DNA of 64,000 bases from Opitutia bacterium (GTDB lineage Bacteria; Verrucomicrobiota; Verrucomicrobiia; Opitutales; UBA953): assembly GCA_947453335.1 (NCBI GenBank), contig CANGFP010000001.1, positions 62,001-126,000 of the forward strand, read 5' to 3'. Under the pieces are notes generated by a model. That model searched no databases and was not told the origin of the DNA. It was given only the letters and a program-made list of their open reading frames with translations. Made by a program: the position numbers and the translations under genes. This document shows, in pieces, positions 37,457 to 47,312 of this stretch. Position 1 is the first letter of the stretch, and each line of letters begins with the position of its first letter.

Positions 37457-37690
37457 ATGGCCGACAAAAACGACAAGCGTCCTGAAAGCGTCCCGGGCAA
37501 GTTCTACGTGGACTCCCAGTGCATCGACTGCGATCTCTGCCGCGAGACCGCGCCGGGTTTCTTCACCCGCCAGGATGACGGTGGCTACTCCTACGTCTTC
37601 AAGCAGCCCGAGGCCCAGGAAGACATCGACAAGTGCATGGAAGCCCTCGAGGGCTGCCCGGTCGACGCCATCGGCAAGGACGGCGAATAA
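37457..37690 (+). CDS. Single-cluster [4Fe-4S] ferredoxin
   Basis: 77 residues. Cluster ligands: C-x2-C-x2-C in CIDCDLCRETAP (about 22-33) and the remote Cys in CMEALEGCPVDAI (about 58-70), with Pro after the last ligand. Only one cluster can form. It is a cytosolic electron carrier; the partner is unknown. TTGACA is present about 40 bases upstream. A strong terminator follows. Confidence 0.9.
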   Translation: MADKNDKRPESVPGKFYVDSQCIDCDLCRETAPGFFTRQDDGGYSYVFKQPEAQEDIDKCMEALEGCPVDAIGKDGE

Positions 37691-37710
37691 GCCGCTCCCA
37701 GCCTCGACGA

Positions 37711-37738
37711 AGCCCCGGACCTCCGGGGCTTTTTGTTT
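37711..37738 (+). terminator. Intrinsic terminator, left copy of an inverted pair
   Basis: AGCCCCGG-ACCT-CCGGGGCT followed by TTTTTGTTT. The same 28 bases occur inverted at 38194-38221, on the other side of the OsmC gene. Confidence 0.9.
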
Positions 37739-37765
37739 GGAGCCGCCGCCGCCCGCGCCTAAGGT
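37737..37765 (+). promoter_or_regulatory. Putative promoter of the OsmC gene, leaderless layout
   Basis: TTGGAG, 17 bp, TAAGGT, then six bases to the ATG at 37772. The -35 begins inside the T tract of the preceding terminator. Confidence 0.35.
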
Positions 37766-37771
37766 CGCCGC

Positions 37772-38182
37772 ATGAGCGTGAAGATCTCCTGCGAATACCT
37801 CGGCGACCTCCGCGTGCGCGCGACGCACGGACCTTCGGGCAACGTGCTCCTCACCGACGCTCCGGTCGACAACCAGGGCAAGGGAGAGGCGTTCTCGCCG
37901 TCGGACCTCGCCGCCACCGCGGTCGCCACGTGCATCCTGACGATCCTCGGCATCCAGGCCAAGGGTCTCGGCGCCGACTTCCGCGGCGCCCGCGTGGAGG
38001 TCGACAAGCACATGACGACCACGCCGCCTCGCCGGATCGCGCGCCTCGACGTCCGCATCGCGATGCCGGCCGGCGTCGCCGAAGACGTCCGTCCGCGCCT
38101 GATGCGCGCCGCCGAGGCGTGCCCGGTCAAGCAGTCGCTCCATCCGGACATCGTCATCGCGATGGACTGGAGCTGGGCCTGA
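37772..38182 (+). CDS. OsmC/Ohr-family peroxide-handling protein
   Basis: 136 residues. Two redox Cys sit in the family positions: ATAVATCILTILG (about residue 55) and AEACPVKQSLHPD (about 119). GKGEAFSPSDLAATAVATC is the OsmC signature. Members reduce organic hydroperoxides in the cytosol. OsmC versus YhfA-like subfamily is not resolved. It is a single gene between two identical inverted terminators. Confidence 0.88.
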   Translation: MSVKISCEYLGDLRVRATHGPSGNVLLTDAPVDNQGKGEAFSPSDLAATAVATCILTILGIQAKGLGADFRGARVEVDKHMTTTPPRRIARLDVRIAMPAGVAEDVRPRLMRAAEACPVKQSLHPDIVIAMDWSWA

Positions 38183-38193
38183 GCGCCGTGCCG

Positions 38194-38221
38194 AAACAAA
38201 AAGCCCCGGAGGTCCGGGGCT
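38194..38221 (-). terminator. Intrinsic terminator, right (inverted) copy
   Basis: On the minus strand this reads exactly as the 28 bases at 37711-37738: stem AGCCCCGG/CCGGGGCT and TTTTTGTTT tail. It ends the SlyD-like gene and may also end OsmC. Confidence 0.88.
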
Positions 38222-38244
38222 GAGGTTGGCGCTGGGCGTCGCGT

Positions 38245-38877
38245 TCAGTGCGAGCAACCGCAACCGCCGGAGCCGCAACCGCCTTGCTTTTCCTGCGCAG
38301 CGGGTTCTTCGGAGCAGCACCCGCCGCCCGAGCCTTCGGACGAGCAGCAGCCGCCTTCGGAGCCTTCGCCTTCGGAGCAGCCGCAACCGCCGCCGTTGCC
38401 GCCGCAGCAGCCGCCGGCCTGGTGCGGATGGCCGTGGGCGAGTTCGGTGAGTTCGGCCGCGCGGACGGAGACCACCTTGACGTCGAAGGTCAGCGTCTTG
38501 CCGGCGAGCTCGTGGTTGCCGTCGAGCACGGCTTCCTTGTCGTCGACGTGGCGGATGACGAGGACGCGCATGCCGAGGTTGGTGTCCGCGTGGAAGCGCA
38601 TGCCGACCTCGACCTTGTTCTCGCCGAAGCGGTCGAGGGGGACGCGCTGGATGAGCTTGTCGCTGTATTCGCCGTAGGCGTGTTCCGGCGGCACGACGAC
38701 GGTCTTGGCGTCGCCGGCGGCGAGGCCTTCGAGTCCCTGCTCCAGGCCGGGGATGATGTTGCTCGCGCCGTGGAGGTACTCCATCGGCCCGTGGCCGGAC
38801 GAGGAGTCGAGCACGTTGCCCTTCTCGTCCTTCAAGGTGTATTCGATGCCGACGACGGTTTCTTTGGTGACGCGCAT
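38245..38877 (-). CDS. slyD: FKBP-type peptidyl-prolyl isomerase, SlyD-like
   Basis: 210 residues. FKBP fold with inserted flap: VVGIEYTLKDEKGNVLDSSS, GPMEYLHGASNIIPGLEQGL, VPPEHAYGEY, then FHADTNLGMRVLVIRHVDDKEAVLDGNHELAGKTLTF (SlyD IF domain and GNHPLAG motif). The C-terminus (about 150-210) is extremely rich in Cys, Gly, His and Ser, with CCGGNGGGCGC, GGCCSS and CGSGGCGCSH, longer than most SlyD tails, and should bind nickel or zinc. It combines proline isomerase, chaperone and metallochaperone roles. Confidence 0.92.
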   Translation of the reverse strand: MRVTKETVVGIEYTLKDEKGNVLDSSSGHGPMEYLHGASNIIPGLEQGLEGLAAGDAKTVVVPPEHAYGEYSDKLIQRVPLDRFGENKVEVGMRFHADTNLGMRVLVIRHVDDKEAVLDGNHELAGKTLTFDVKVVSVRAAELTELAHGHPHQAGGCCGGNGGGCGCSEGEGSEGGCCSSEGSGGGCCSEEPAAQEKQGGCGSGGCGCSH

Positions 38878-38895
38878 GTGGGTGAAGAGGGTGGG

Positions 38896-38923
38896 AAATT
38901 ACGCGGCGTCCGGGGGTACGCAA
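38896..38923 (-). promoter_or_regulatory. Putative slyD promoter
   Basis: On the minus strand TTGCGT, 16 bp, TAATTT, with a leader of about 12-18 bases to the ATG at 38877. Confidence 0.45.
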
Positions 38924-39018
38924 GGGGAACCAGCGGTTTTCCGTCCGTCCGCCGCGCCGTCCGCATCTAAACCTTGACCCTCCGTGGGGCCTTCGCTTGC
39001 CTACCCTTCCTGCTGTTT

Positions 39019-39094
39019 GGGGCCGTAGCTCAGTTGGTAGAGCGCGTCGTTCGCAATGACGAGGCCGTGAGTTCGAACCTCATCGGCTCCACCA
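39019..39094 (+). tRNA. tRNA-Ala (anticodon CGC)
   Basis: 76 nt including CCA. Acceptor GGGGCCG pairs with CGGCTCC, containing the G3:U70 wobble pair that identifies alanine tRNA. Anticodon stem CGTCG/TGACG, loop TTCGCAA (anticodon CGC); T arm AGTTCGAACCT. TTGACC at 38974 may be the -35. Confidence 0.95.
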
Positions 39095-39107
39095 GCAGGG
39101 ATCCGCG

Positions 39108-40562
39108 TCAGGCCGACGGCGGCGCTTCGTCGCCCGGGAGCTCCTTGGCCCGGCGGGCGCGCTTCACCTCGGGGAGCGTCTCGTGCGCCTGGATGTCGAT
39201 GGTGGCGCCGTCGCTGACCTGGCGATCGGCCTTCATCTTCTCGCCTTCGGTGAGCAGCTTCTCGGCGTTGTTGAAGACGCGCGAGCGCAGCGTCTCGAGG
39301 GTCGCGTTGTACTCCCGCACGGCCTTGTTGAGGCTGCCGCCGGCGTCGGCGAAGTGCTCGCTGGCGATGCGCACGCCGTCCTGCAGGCGCTCGGCGATCT
39401 CGATGACCTTCTCCGCGCGCTGCTCGACCTCGACGCGGTCCCAGGAGTGGGCGATGGTGCGGAGGACGGAGAGGAGCGTGACGGGCGTGGCGATGATGAC
39501 CTTCTGGCCCCAGGCGTTCTCGATGAGGAGCGGGTCGAGCTCGAGCGCGGTGCTGAAGAGCGCCTCGTTGGGGAGGAAGAGCACGACGAATTCCGGCGAG
39601 GGCTTGTGCTGGTTCCAGTATTCCTTGGCGCCGAGCTTGCGGGCGTGGTCGGCCAGCTTGGCCGCGAAGTCCTGGAGGAGGCGCGTGCGCTCGGCCTCCG
39701 TGCCGGCCTGCGACGCTTCGATGTAGGACTTCGTCGGGGCCTTGGCGTCGACGACGATCTTGCGGCCGCCGGGCAGCGAGATGACCATGTCGGGGCGGAG
39801 GTTGCCCTGTTCGCCGGCGGTCGAGCTCTGGGTCTCGAAGTCGACGTGTTCCTTCATGCCGGTCAGCTCGGCGACGCGCGCCAGCTGCAGCTCGCCCCAG
39901 CTGCCCTGCTTGTTCGTGGACGTCATCGCGGCGGCGAGCTTGCGGGCTTCGGCGGCGACCTTCTCCGACTGCTCGGTGCTGTGGCGCAGCGAGCCCTTGA
40001 GCTCGTTGTTCGTGCGGGTGAGCTCGTCGAGCTGGTGCTTGAACGGCGCGAACTTCTGCTCGGCGAGGCCGATGAACTGCTCGCGGTTCTGCGTGAGCTG
40101 GGTCTGCGCGGCGTTCGCGAAGGCCTCGCGCATGCGGGCCTCGGTCTCGGCCAAGGCCTTGGCGTAGCGGGCTTCGGCGGCGGCGAGCGCCTGCTGGTGG
40201 TCGGCGCGGAGGCGTTCGAGGGCCTGGTCGGCGGCGAGCTTGGCGTCGGCGAGCGCCTTGGCGTGGTCGCCGCGGAGCTGTTCGACGGCCCGGGCGTTCG
40301 CCTGCGCGGCTTCGGTCAGCTGCTGTTGCGCGGCGTTCCGGGCGGACTCGGCGCCCGAGGCGCGCGCCAACGTGGCTTCCTTGGCGGCGCGCTCCTGCGC
40401 GGTCGCGGCCTGCGCGTCGGCGAGCTGGCGGCGGGTCTCGTCGAGCAGCGCGGCGTTGGCCGCGTCGGCGCCCGCCGCCGGCGCGTCGGGCTTCCGGCCG
40501 AAGGCCACGTAGGCGAGCAGGCCGAGGACGGCGAGGAGGAGGGCGGGCGTCAGGTATTCCAT
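39108..40562 (-). CDS. rmuC: DNA recombination protein RmuC
   Basis: 484 residues. One N-terminal helix (about 5-22) anchors a long coiled coil (about 40-230, Ala/Glu/Gln-rich). The nuclease-like domain follows: NKQGSWGELQLARVAELTGM, DFETQSSTAGEQGNLRPDMVISLPGG, IVVDAKAPTKSYIEAS, LFLPNEALFSTALELDPLL and VIIATPVTLLSVLRTIAHSW. RmuC limits inversions at short repeats; here it is in a genome segment rich in inverted repeats. Its stop is 14 bp from tRNA-Ala. Confidence 0.93.
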   Translation of the reverse strand: MEYLTPALLLAVLGLLAYVAFGRKPDAPAAGADAANAALLDETRRQLADAQAATAQERAAKEATLARASGAESARNAAQQQLTEAAQANARAVEQLRGDHAKALADAKLAADQALERLRADHQQALAAAEARYAKALAETEARMREAFANAAQTQLTQNREQFIGLAEQKFAPFKHQLDELTRTNNELKGSLRHSTEQSEKVAAEARKLAAAMTSTNKQGSWGELQLARVAELTGMKEHVDFETQSSTAGEQGNLRPDMVISLPGGRKIVVDAKAPTKSYIEASQAGTEAERTRLLQDFAAKLADHARKLGAKEYWNQHKPSPEFVVLFLPNEALFSTALELDPLLIENAWGQKVIIATPVTLLSVLRTIAHSWDRVEVEQRAEKVIEIAERLQDGVRIASEHFADAGGSLNKAVREYNATLETLRSRVFNNAEKLLTEGEKMKADRQVSDGATIDIQAHETLPEVKRARRAKELPGDEAPPSA

Positions 40563-40611
40563 GGGTTCTAGAAAAGGCACTCTACCCGCGGAGCCGCGCT
40601 CCGCAACCCCA

Positions 40612-41142
40612 TCACCGGGGGTCGCCTTCGATGGCCATCGTGTTGCCGGCGTACCAAGCGGCTTCGTAGGCGGCGACGTAGTCGGCGGCCGCGGACTCCG
40701 GGGCCGCGGGGTCCGCGCCGAGGCCGGCGAGGAAGCCGTAGCGGATCGCATGCGCGATCTCCCGGCGGCGGGGTTTCTGGTGCTTCGCGACCCAGGCCTC
40801 CGCGGCTTCGGAGCGCGCGTCGCTCTCGGTCGAGTGCACGTTGCGTCCGACCTGCCAGGCGACGACCGACGCATGGAAGAGGTCCGAGACTCCGCGCAAG
40901 GGGAGGAAGGGGCAACGGCCTCCGGCCCGGCCGATCTCGAAGTGCTTCCGGATCTCCCCAGCCAAGGCTACCCGCCAACGCTCCTCGGTGGAGAGCAGCC
41001 CGTAGTCGAATTCGGGGTCGTCGGCGGAGGCGTCCTTCAGCTCCATTCGGGCGTAGGCTCGCCACTTCTCCAGCCACACCTCCCAAGCCTCCGTGCCGCG
41101 TCGCGGGGGTCGGCCGAGCCATTCAGGGAAGTCATCGCGCAT
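40612..41142 (-). CDS. Hypothetical soluble protein
   Basis: 176 residues, no signal peptide or membrane helix. Mainly helical and rich in Trp near the N-terminus (FPEWLGRPPRRGTEAWEVWLEKW). No family was recognised. It is followed on the same strand by rmuC after 49 bp. The open frame, codon bias and start near a promoter-like AT-rich region support a real gene. Confidence 0.5.
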   Translation of the reverse strand: MRDDFPEWLGRPPRRGTEAWEVWLEKWRAYARMELKDASADDPEFDYGLLSTEERWRVALAGEIRKHFEIGRAGGRCPFLPLRGVSDLFHASVVAWQVGRNVHSTESDARSEAAEAWVAKHQKPRRREIAHAIRYGFLAGLGADPAAPESAAADYVAAYEAAWYAGNTMAIEGDPR

Positions 41143-41196
41143 GGGTGGCTTTTGCGGCCTTTTTGCCCCTAAAATGAGGTTTTGTCTACCTTAAAA

Positions 41197-41214
41197 GGTG
41201 AAATCTTGTTCACC
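41197..41214. promoter_or_regulatory. Inverted repeat in the gspD upstream region
   Basis: GGTGAA-ATCTTG-TTCACC, a perfect 6-6-6 inverted repeat in the AT-richer gap (41143-41341) between the hypothetical gene and gspD. It could be a regulator site for either divergent gene. No other clear signal was seen in this 199-bp gap. Confidence 0.35.
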
Positions 41215-41341
41215 ATCGGGTGGGTTTCCTCCTCCTAGTCCATCCTATCTTGGGTCGGGACCTAAAGTTTCCGCCAAAAACCACCTTTTCCGTCGAACTA
41301 TTCCATGCCGTTGGTGTTATTCCCATCACCCCCCATCTAAA

Positions 41342-43492
41342 GTGAACCGTCCTTCTCTCCCTTCTGCGCAACGGGTGCTCTCTCCGTTGTTCCTCCTCGC
41401 GGCCTTCGGCCTCGCTGTCGCCCCGTCCGTCCGCGCCCAGACCGCCCCCGCCGCCGCGACCGCGCCGGTCGTGGTCTCCACCTCGGTCGCCGCGACCCCG
41501 GTGCCTAGCCTCAACGGCAGCGACAAGGTCGGCCCGCTCCTCCTCCGCGACGAGACCATCGGCCAGGTGCTCGAGCTCCTCCAGCGCTGGACGGGCAAGA
41601 CGGTCCTCCGCCCCCAGGCCCTGCCGGCCAACCTCTACACGCTCTCCCTCCCGGCGAGCGCCACCCGCAACGACGCCCTCCTCGCCCTCGAGACGCTCCT
41701 CTCCCTGAACGGCGTCGCCGTCATCCAGCAGGGCGACAAGTTCCTCAAGGTCGTCCCGAACAACGTCGCGAAGTCCGAGTCCCCCACGCTCCTCACGGAG
41801 AGCACCTTGACGATGCCCGCCAGCGGCCGCGTGGCCTCCAAGATCTTCCTCCTCAAGCACGCCAACGGCCAGGAGGTCGTCGCCCAGATCACCGGCATGC
41901 TCAACGGCACGCTCGCGACGCCGCCGGTCTTCTTCGGCCGCAACAACGCCATCCTGGTCACCGACTCGATCATGAACCTGCAGAAGATCGAGACGCTCCT
42001 CGCCCAGCTCGACCGTCCGCAGCTCGACGTCATCGCGACCAAGATGTACAACCTGAAGCACGCGCTGGCCACCGACCTGGTCAACAAGCTGACGGCCCTC
42101 CTCCGCACGCCCGCCGCCAACGGCGCCGCGCCCTTCCGCCTCTCCACCGGCACGAGCTTCACCGCCGACGAGCGCACCAACCGCGTCATCGTCATGGGCT
42201 CCGCCGACCAGCACGCGTTCTTCGACGCCCTGATCGAATCGCTCGACGCGACCTCCGACCCCAACACGAAGACGGACGTGGTCTTCCTCCGCCACGCCAA
42301 CGCCACCGAGACGGCCACGCTCCTCACCCAGCTGATCACCGGCCAGACCAAGGCCGCGTCGAACACCAACGGCGGCCGCTCCACCACCGGCGTCAACCGC
42401 GTGACGACCCCGGCGCCCGCCGCCCCCGGCGCGCCCGCCGCCGCCGGCGCCCAGCAGAACGGCGCCGACGAGTTCAGCTCGATGGTCACCGTCATCGCCG
42501 ACATCCGCTCTAACTCCATCGTCGTCTCCGGCACCAAGGACGACCTCCGCCTCCTCCATGAGCTCATCGACAAGGTCGACGTCGTCCTCCCGCAGGTCCG
42601 CGTCGAGGTCGTGATCGCCGAGGTCACCCTCACCGACACCGACAGCAGCGGCGTCAGCGCCCTCGGCATGACGGTCACCAACGGCAAGCTCGCCAGCGTC
42701 TCCGGCACCATCGTCGGCGGCAACCTCACGGGCAACGGCGGCGCCGGCACCCAGGCCGTCGTCACGGCTTCCGGCAACCTCACGGGCATCATCAACCTCT
42801 CGTCCACCCCGACGAAGAACGACGTCCGCGTCCTCTCCGTCCCGGCGATCACGACCTCCCACAACAAGGAGGCCACGATCTTCGTCGGCGAGTCCCGCCC
42901 GGTCATCACCGGTACGCAGTCCACCGCGGGCACCGCCGGCCTGGTCTCCAACTCCACGGTCTCCCAGCGCGACATCGGCATCCAGCTCAAGGTGCTCCCG
43001 CTCATCGGCAAGGACGGCTCCGTCCAGCTCCAGGTGACGCAGCAGGTCGAGGACATCCTCGGCACCGTCCTCCTCGACGGCAACGAGCAGCCCATCATCG
43101 GCCGCCGTTCGACCGACTCCTTCGTCAGCGCCATGAGCGGCGAGATCATCGTCCTCGGCGGCCTGCAGCGCACCAACGACACGACGACCAAGAACCGCCT
43201 CGGGCCCATCCCGATCATCGGCGACCTCCTCGGCACCTCCACCAAGTCCAAGACGCGCACCGAGCTCGTCGTCTTCATGCGTCCCTACGTGCTGAACAAC
43301 TCCGCGGTGGACAACCTCAACGCGCTCAACCGCGTCGACGCCACGCCCATCGCCGAGGACGTCCACAAGGTCATCGACAAGGCCCCGGGTCCCGTGGCCA
43401 AGCCCGCCGGCGCCCCGGCGACGGCCCCCGCCAGCCCGCTGCTCAACGGCCTCCCCGGCCCGACGCTCGAGGTCGGCGGTTCCAACAAGTAA
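41342..43492 (+). CDS. gspD: Type II secretion system secretin GspD
   Basis: 716 residues from a GTG at 41342, chosen because it gives a proper signal peptide (hydrophobic run at residues about 13-30 ending VRAQ). N0/N1-N3 domains carry repeated ring-building motifs (VFFGRNNAILVTDS, FTADERTNRVIVMGSADQHAF, VTVIADIRSNSIVVSGTKDDLRLL). The secretin channel follows (about 455-660): VRVEVVIAEVTLTD, VLSVPAITTSHNKEATIFVGE, SAMSGEIIVLGGLQR, PIPIIGDLLG and TELVVFMRPYVL. A Pro/Ala tail ends the protein. It forms the outer-membrane pore. Confidence 0.93.
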   Translation: MNRPSLPSAQRVLSPLFLLAAFGLAVAPSVRAQTAPAAATAPVVVSTSVAATPVPSLNGSDKVGPLLLRDETIGQVLELLQRWTGKTVLRPQALPANLYTLSLPASATRNDALLALETLLSLNGVAVIQQGDKFLKVVPNNVAKSESPTLLTESTLTMPASGRVASKIFLLKHANGQEVVAQITGMLNGTLATPPVFFGRNNAILVTDSIMNLQKIETLLAQLDRPQLDVIATKMYNLKHALATDLVNKLTALLRTPAANGAAPFRLSTGTSFTADERTNRVIVMGSADQHAFFDALIESLDATSDPNTKTDVVFLRHANATETATLLTQLITGQTKAASNTNGGRSTTGVNRVTTPAPAAPGAPAAAGAQQNGADEFSSMVTVIADIRSNSIVVSGTKDDLRLLHELIDKVDVVLPQVRVEVVIAEVTLTDTDSSGVSALGMTVTNGKLASVSGTIVGGNLTGNGGAGTQAVVTASGNLTGIINLSSTPTKNDVRVLSVPAITTSHNKEATIFVGESRPVITGTQSTAGTAGLVSNSTVSQRDIGIQLKVLPLIGKDGSVQLQVTQQVEDILGTVLLDGNEQPIIGRRSTDSFVSAMSGEIIVLGGLQRTNDTTTKNRLGPIPIIGDLLGTSTKSKTRTELVVFMRPYVLNNSAVDNLNALNRVDATPIAEDVHKVIDKAPGPVAKPAGAPATAPASPLLNGLPGPTLEVGGSNK

Positions 43493-43498
43493 GCCCCG

Positions 43499-45184
<1,686 letters not shown>

Positions 45185-45190
45185 GTTCGG

Positions 45191-46417
45191 ATGCCGTCCT
45201 TCACCTACACCGCCAAGGACGCCGCCGGCGCCTCCGCCGAGGGCTCCATCGACGCCCCGAGCCGCCGCGAGGCGCTCCGCCGCCTGCAGTCCCGCGGGCT
45301 GCGTCCGGTCAAGGTCGAGGAGGTCGGCGCCGCGCGCCGCGAGCAGTCCGGTCCGTCCGCCCAGGAGGCCGCCGAACAGGCGCCGACCGCCGCGGAGCGC
45401 CTGCCGTTCCTCGAGGCGATGGCCGACCTCGTCCGCAGCGGGATGTCCGCCGGCGAATCGTTGCGCCTGCTGTCCCTGCGTCTCCAGAAGTCCCGCCTGC
45501 GCAACCTCTGCGGCGGCATCTGGGGCAAGCTGAGCGAAGGCCAGAGCCTGTCCGCCGCGATGGCCGCCTACCCGGTGGTCTTCGACGGCCAGACGATCAA
45601 CCTCATCGCCGCCGGCGAGGCGACGGGCAACATCCGCGACGTCCTCGAGCGGCTCATCGCGCACTTCACCGAGCAGGCCGAGTTCCGCCGCAAGCTGATC
45701 GCGGCCATGGCCTACCCGCTGTTCATCTGCTTCATCGCCATCGGCGTGGTGATCTTCTTCGTGCTCTTCCTGCTGCCGCGCCTGCAGACGCTCCTCAACT
45801 CGCTCGGCGGCAAGCTGCCGCTGTCCACGAAGATGCTCATGTGGTTCGCCCAGGTCTTCGTCGTGGTCGGGCCCATCCTCTGCGTGGCCGCCGTGGCCGC
45901 GGTCATCGGGATCTACCAGTGGCGCAAGACCGAGGCGGGCAAGCTGGCCTCCGACGCGCTCCTGCTCAAGACGCCCCTCGCCGGCGCGTTCGTCATGCGC
46001 GTCTCGGTCCTCAACTTCTGCCATACGCTCGCGGTCCTGCTCGAGAACGGCATCACCACGGCCGAGGCGCTGCGCCTCGCCGAGAAGACCGCCCCCAACC
46101 GCGCCATGCGCGCCCAGATGCGCGAGGCGACCGACCGCGTGCTCGAGGGCGAGAGCCTGTCCCGCGCGCTCGCCCGCACCGGCTACTTCCCGCGCCTGCT
46201 GCTCGACCGCGTCGCCGTCGCGGAACAGACCGGCAACCTCGCCCCGGGCCTCCGCGACATCGCCCGCTCCTACCGCGCCGAACTCGACCGCTGGCTGGGC
46301 ACGATCTCGCAGACGATCTCCGCGACGGTCCTCATCGCCGCCTTCTCTTTCGTCGCCTTCATCGCCTTCGCGATCGTCGCCGCCGTCTTCGAGGTCAGCT
46401 CGTCCTTCAAGTTCTGA
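45191..46417 (+). CDS. gspF: Type II secretion system inner-membrane protein GspF
   Basis: 408 residues. N-terminal PSFTYTAKDAAGASAEGSIDA, a charged linker, then two duplicated T2SSF helical domains: FLEAMADLVRSGMSAGESLRLL (about 75) and VSVLNFCHTLAVLLENGITTAEALRL (about 275), each ending in membrane helices. It is the polytopic platform that couples GspE to the pseudopilus. The last gene of the plus-strand operon; a repeat element starts 20 bp after its stop. Confidence 0.94.
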   Translation: MPSFTYTAKDAAGASAEGSIDAPSRREALRRLQSRGLRPVKVEEVGAARREQSGPSAQEAAEQAPTAAERLPFLEAMADLVRSGMSAGESLRLLSLRLQKSRLRNLCGGIWGKLSEGQSLSAAMAAYPVVFDGQTINLIAAGEATGNIRDVLERLIAHFTEQAEFRRKLIAAMAYPLFICFIAIGVVIFFVLFLLPRLQTLLNSLGGKLPLSTKMLMWFAQVFVVVGPILCVAAVAAVIGIYQWRKTEAGKLASDALLLKTPLAGAFVMRVSVLNFCHTLAVLLENGITTAEALRLAEKTAPNRAMRAQMREATDRVLEGESLSRALARTGYFPRLLLDRVAVAEQTGNLAPGLRDIARSYRAELDRWLGTISQTISATVLIAAFSFVAFIAFAIVAAVFEVSSSFKF

Positions 46418-46436
46418 GCGGATCGGAGATCAGCTG

Positions 46437-46739
46437 AGGGTTGTGGGGTGAGGGTTGGGGGTTGCGGTGGTGCTGCCTCGGGTAGGGACGGGACGGCGTC
46501 ACGTCCTAGTTGGCCAGCGGTTGTGCTGCGGCTCTGCCGCGCCAATATCCCGGTCCCCGGCTCCCCTTCAGCGTTGCCTCGGGTAGGGTTGGGATGGCAA
46601 CACAACCTAGCGCCAACGAGGATAGAGGAATGCATCGAGGACGGGGTCGATCGATGAGTCGATGACAGCATCGAGGACTGAGTCGAAAGATGCGGCGGCT
46701 CCGCCGCCGCACTCCCCCCAACCCGCATCCCACAACCCT
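46437..46739. repeat. Palindromic composite repeat, copy A
   Basis: Non-coding 303-bp element filling the gap between gspF and gspM. The left arm AGGGTTGTGGGGTGAGGG is complementary to the right arm (reverse complement begins AGGGTTGTGGGATGCGGG). Inside are two 26-nt hairpin units (46483-46508 with ACG/CGT stem tips; 46584-46609 with TTG/CAA), a TCGA-rich tract (46640-46690) and the hairpin GCGGCGG-CTC-CGCCGCCGC. It lacks the 38-nt hairpin found in most other copies. Confidence 0.85.
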
Positions 46740-46753
46740 TATCCTCCACCCCG

Positions 46754-46772
46754 GCGCGGCCTTCGGCCGCGC
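46754..46772 (-). terminator. Hairpin ending the minus-strand gsp operon
   Basis: GCGCGGCC-TTC-GGCCGCGC, a perfect 8-bp stem with 3-base loop, abutting the gspM stop. No U tract. Confidence 0.5.
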
Positions 46773-47303
46773 TCACTTCACCGGGGCGATGAGCTCGAGC
46801 GAGCTGAGCGTGACGATCATGGTCACGGTGCCGGAGTTGCCGCGGTCGGCCTGCAGCGAGAGGGCGTTGACGGCCAGGTAGGGAGCGCGCGGGGCGATGG
46901 CCTGGTAGAAGCGCACCACGGACGCGAGGTCCGCGCGGCGGCAGCTGAGCTGCAGCGAGTGCACGGCGAACTTGCCCGACTTCTGGGTCTTGGGGGAATC
47001 GGTGTTGGGGTTCAGGCCGGCGTCCTTCGCGGCGGCGAGGGCTTCCTCGACCAGGCGCGTGGCGTCGTAGCCGCGGCCGGCGTCGAGGCCTTTCACGGCG
47101 GCGTCCGCCGCGGCCTTGATCTCGGTCCGTTTGTCCAGCCAGGCCTGCTGCGTGGCGGCCTCGCTCTCGAGGGACTGCAGGGCGTCCCAGCCGTCGCGCG
47201 TGCGGCCCCAGGACGAGGTCGCCCAGAGGAACGCGGCGACGAGGAGCGCGGCGAGCGCCATGTAGCGTTCGCGAGGTTGGAGTCCGAAGAAAAGTTGCTT
47301 CAT
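46773..47303 (-). CDS. gspM: Type II secretion GspM/PilO-like protein
   Basis: 176 residues. One N-terminal membrane helix (about 14-32; YMALAALLVAAFLWATSSW), a coiled coil (about 35-75) and a ferredoxin-like C-terminal domain (VHSLQLSCRRADLASVVRFYQAI ... TVTMIVTLSSLEL). This is the layout of GspM/PilO, the inner-membrane partner of GspL. The assignment relies on fold pattern plus position as the last gene after gspL. Confidence 0.75.
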   Translation of the reverse strand: MKQLFFGLQPRERYMALAALLVAAFLWATSSWGRTRDGWDALQSLESEAATQQAWLDKRTEIKAAADAAVKGLDAGRGYDATRLVEEALAAAKDAGLNPNTDSPKTQKSGKFAVHSLQLSCRRADLASVVRFYQAIAPRAPYLAVNALSLQADRGNSGTVTMIVTLSSLELIAPVK

Positions 47304-47312
47304 GGCGGGGGA

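Noticed and set aside
41198-41341. Upstream GTG start for gspD at 41198
   Set aside because: It would add 48 residues without signal-peptide character before a proper signal peptide that begins at the GTG at 41342.
46437-46739. Ordinary REP/BIME element
   Set aside because: Size, multi-hairpin content and inverted G/C-rich arms go beyond known REP units, and no RAYT gene is present in the window. A distant RAYT partner cannot be excluded.
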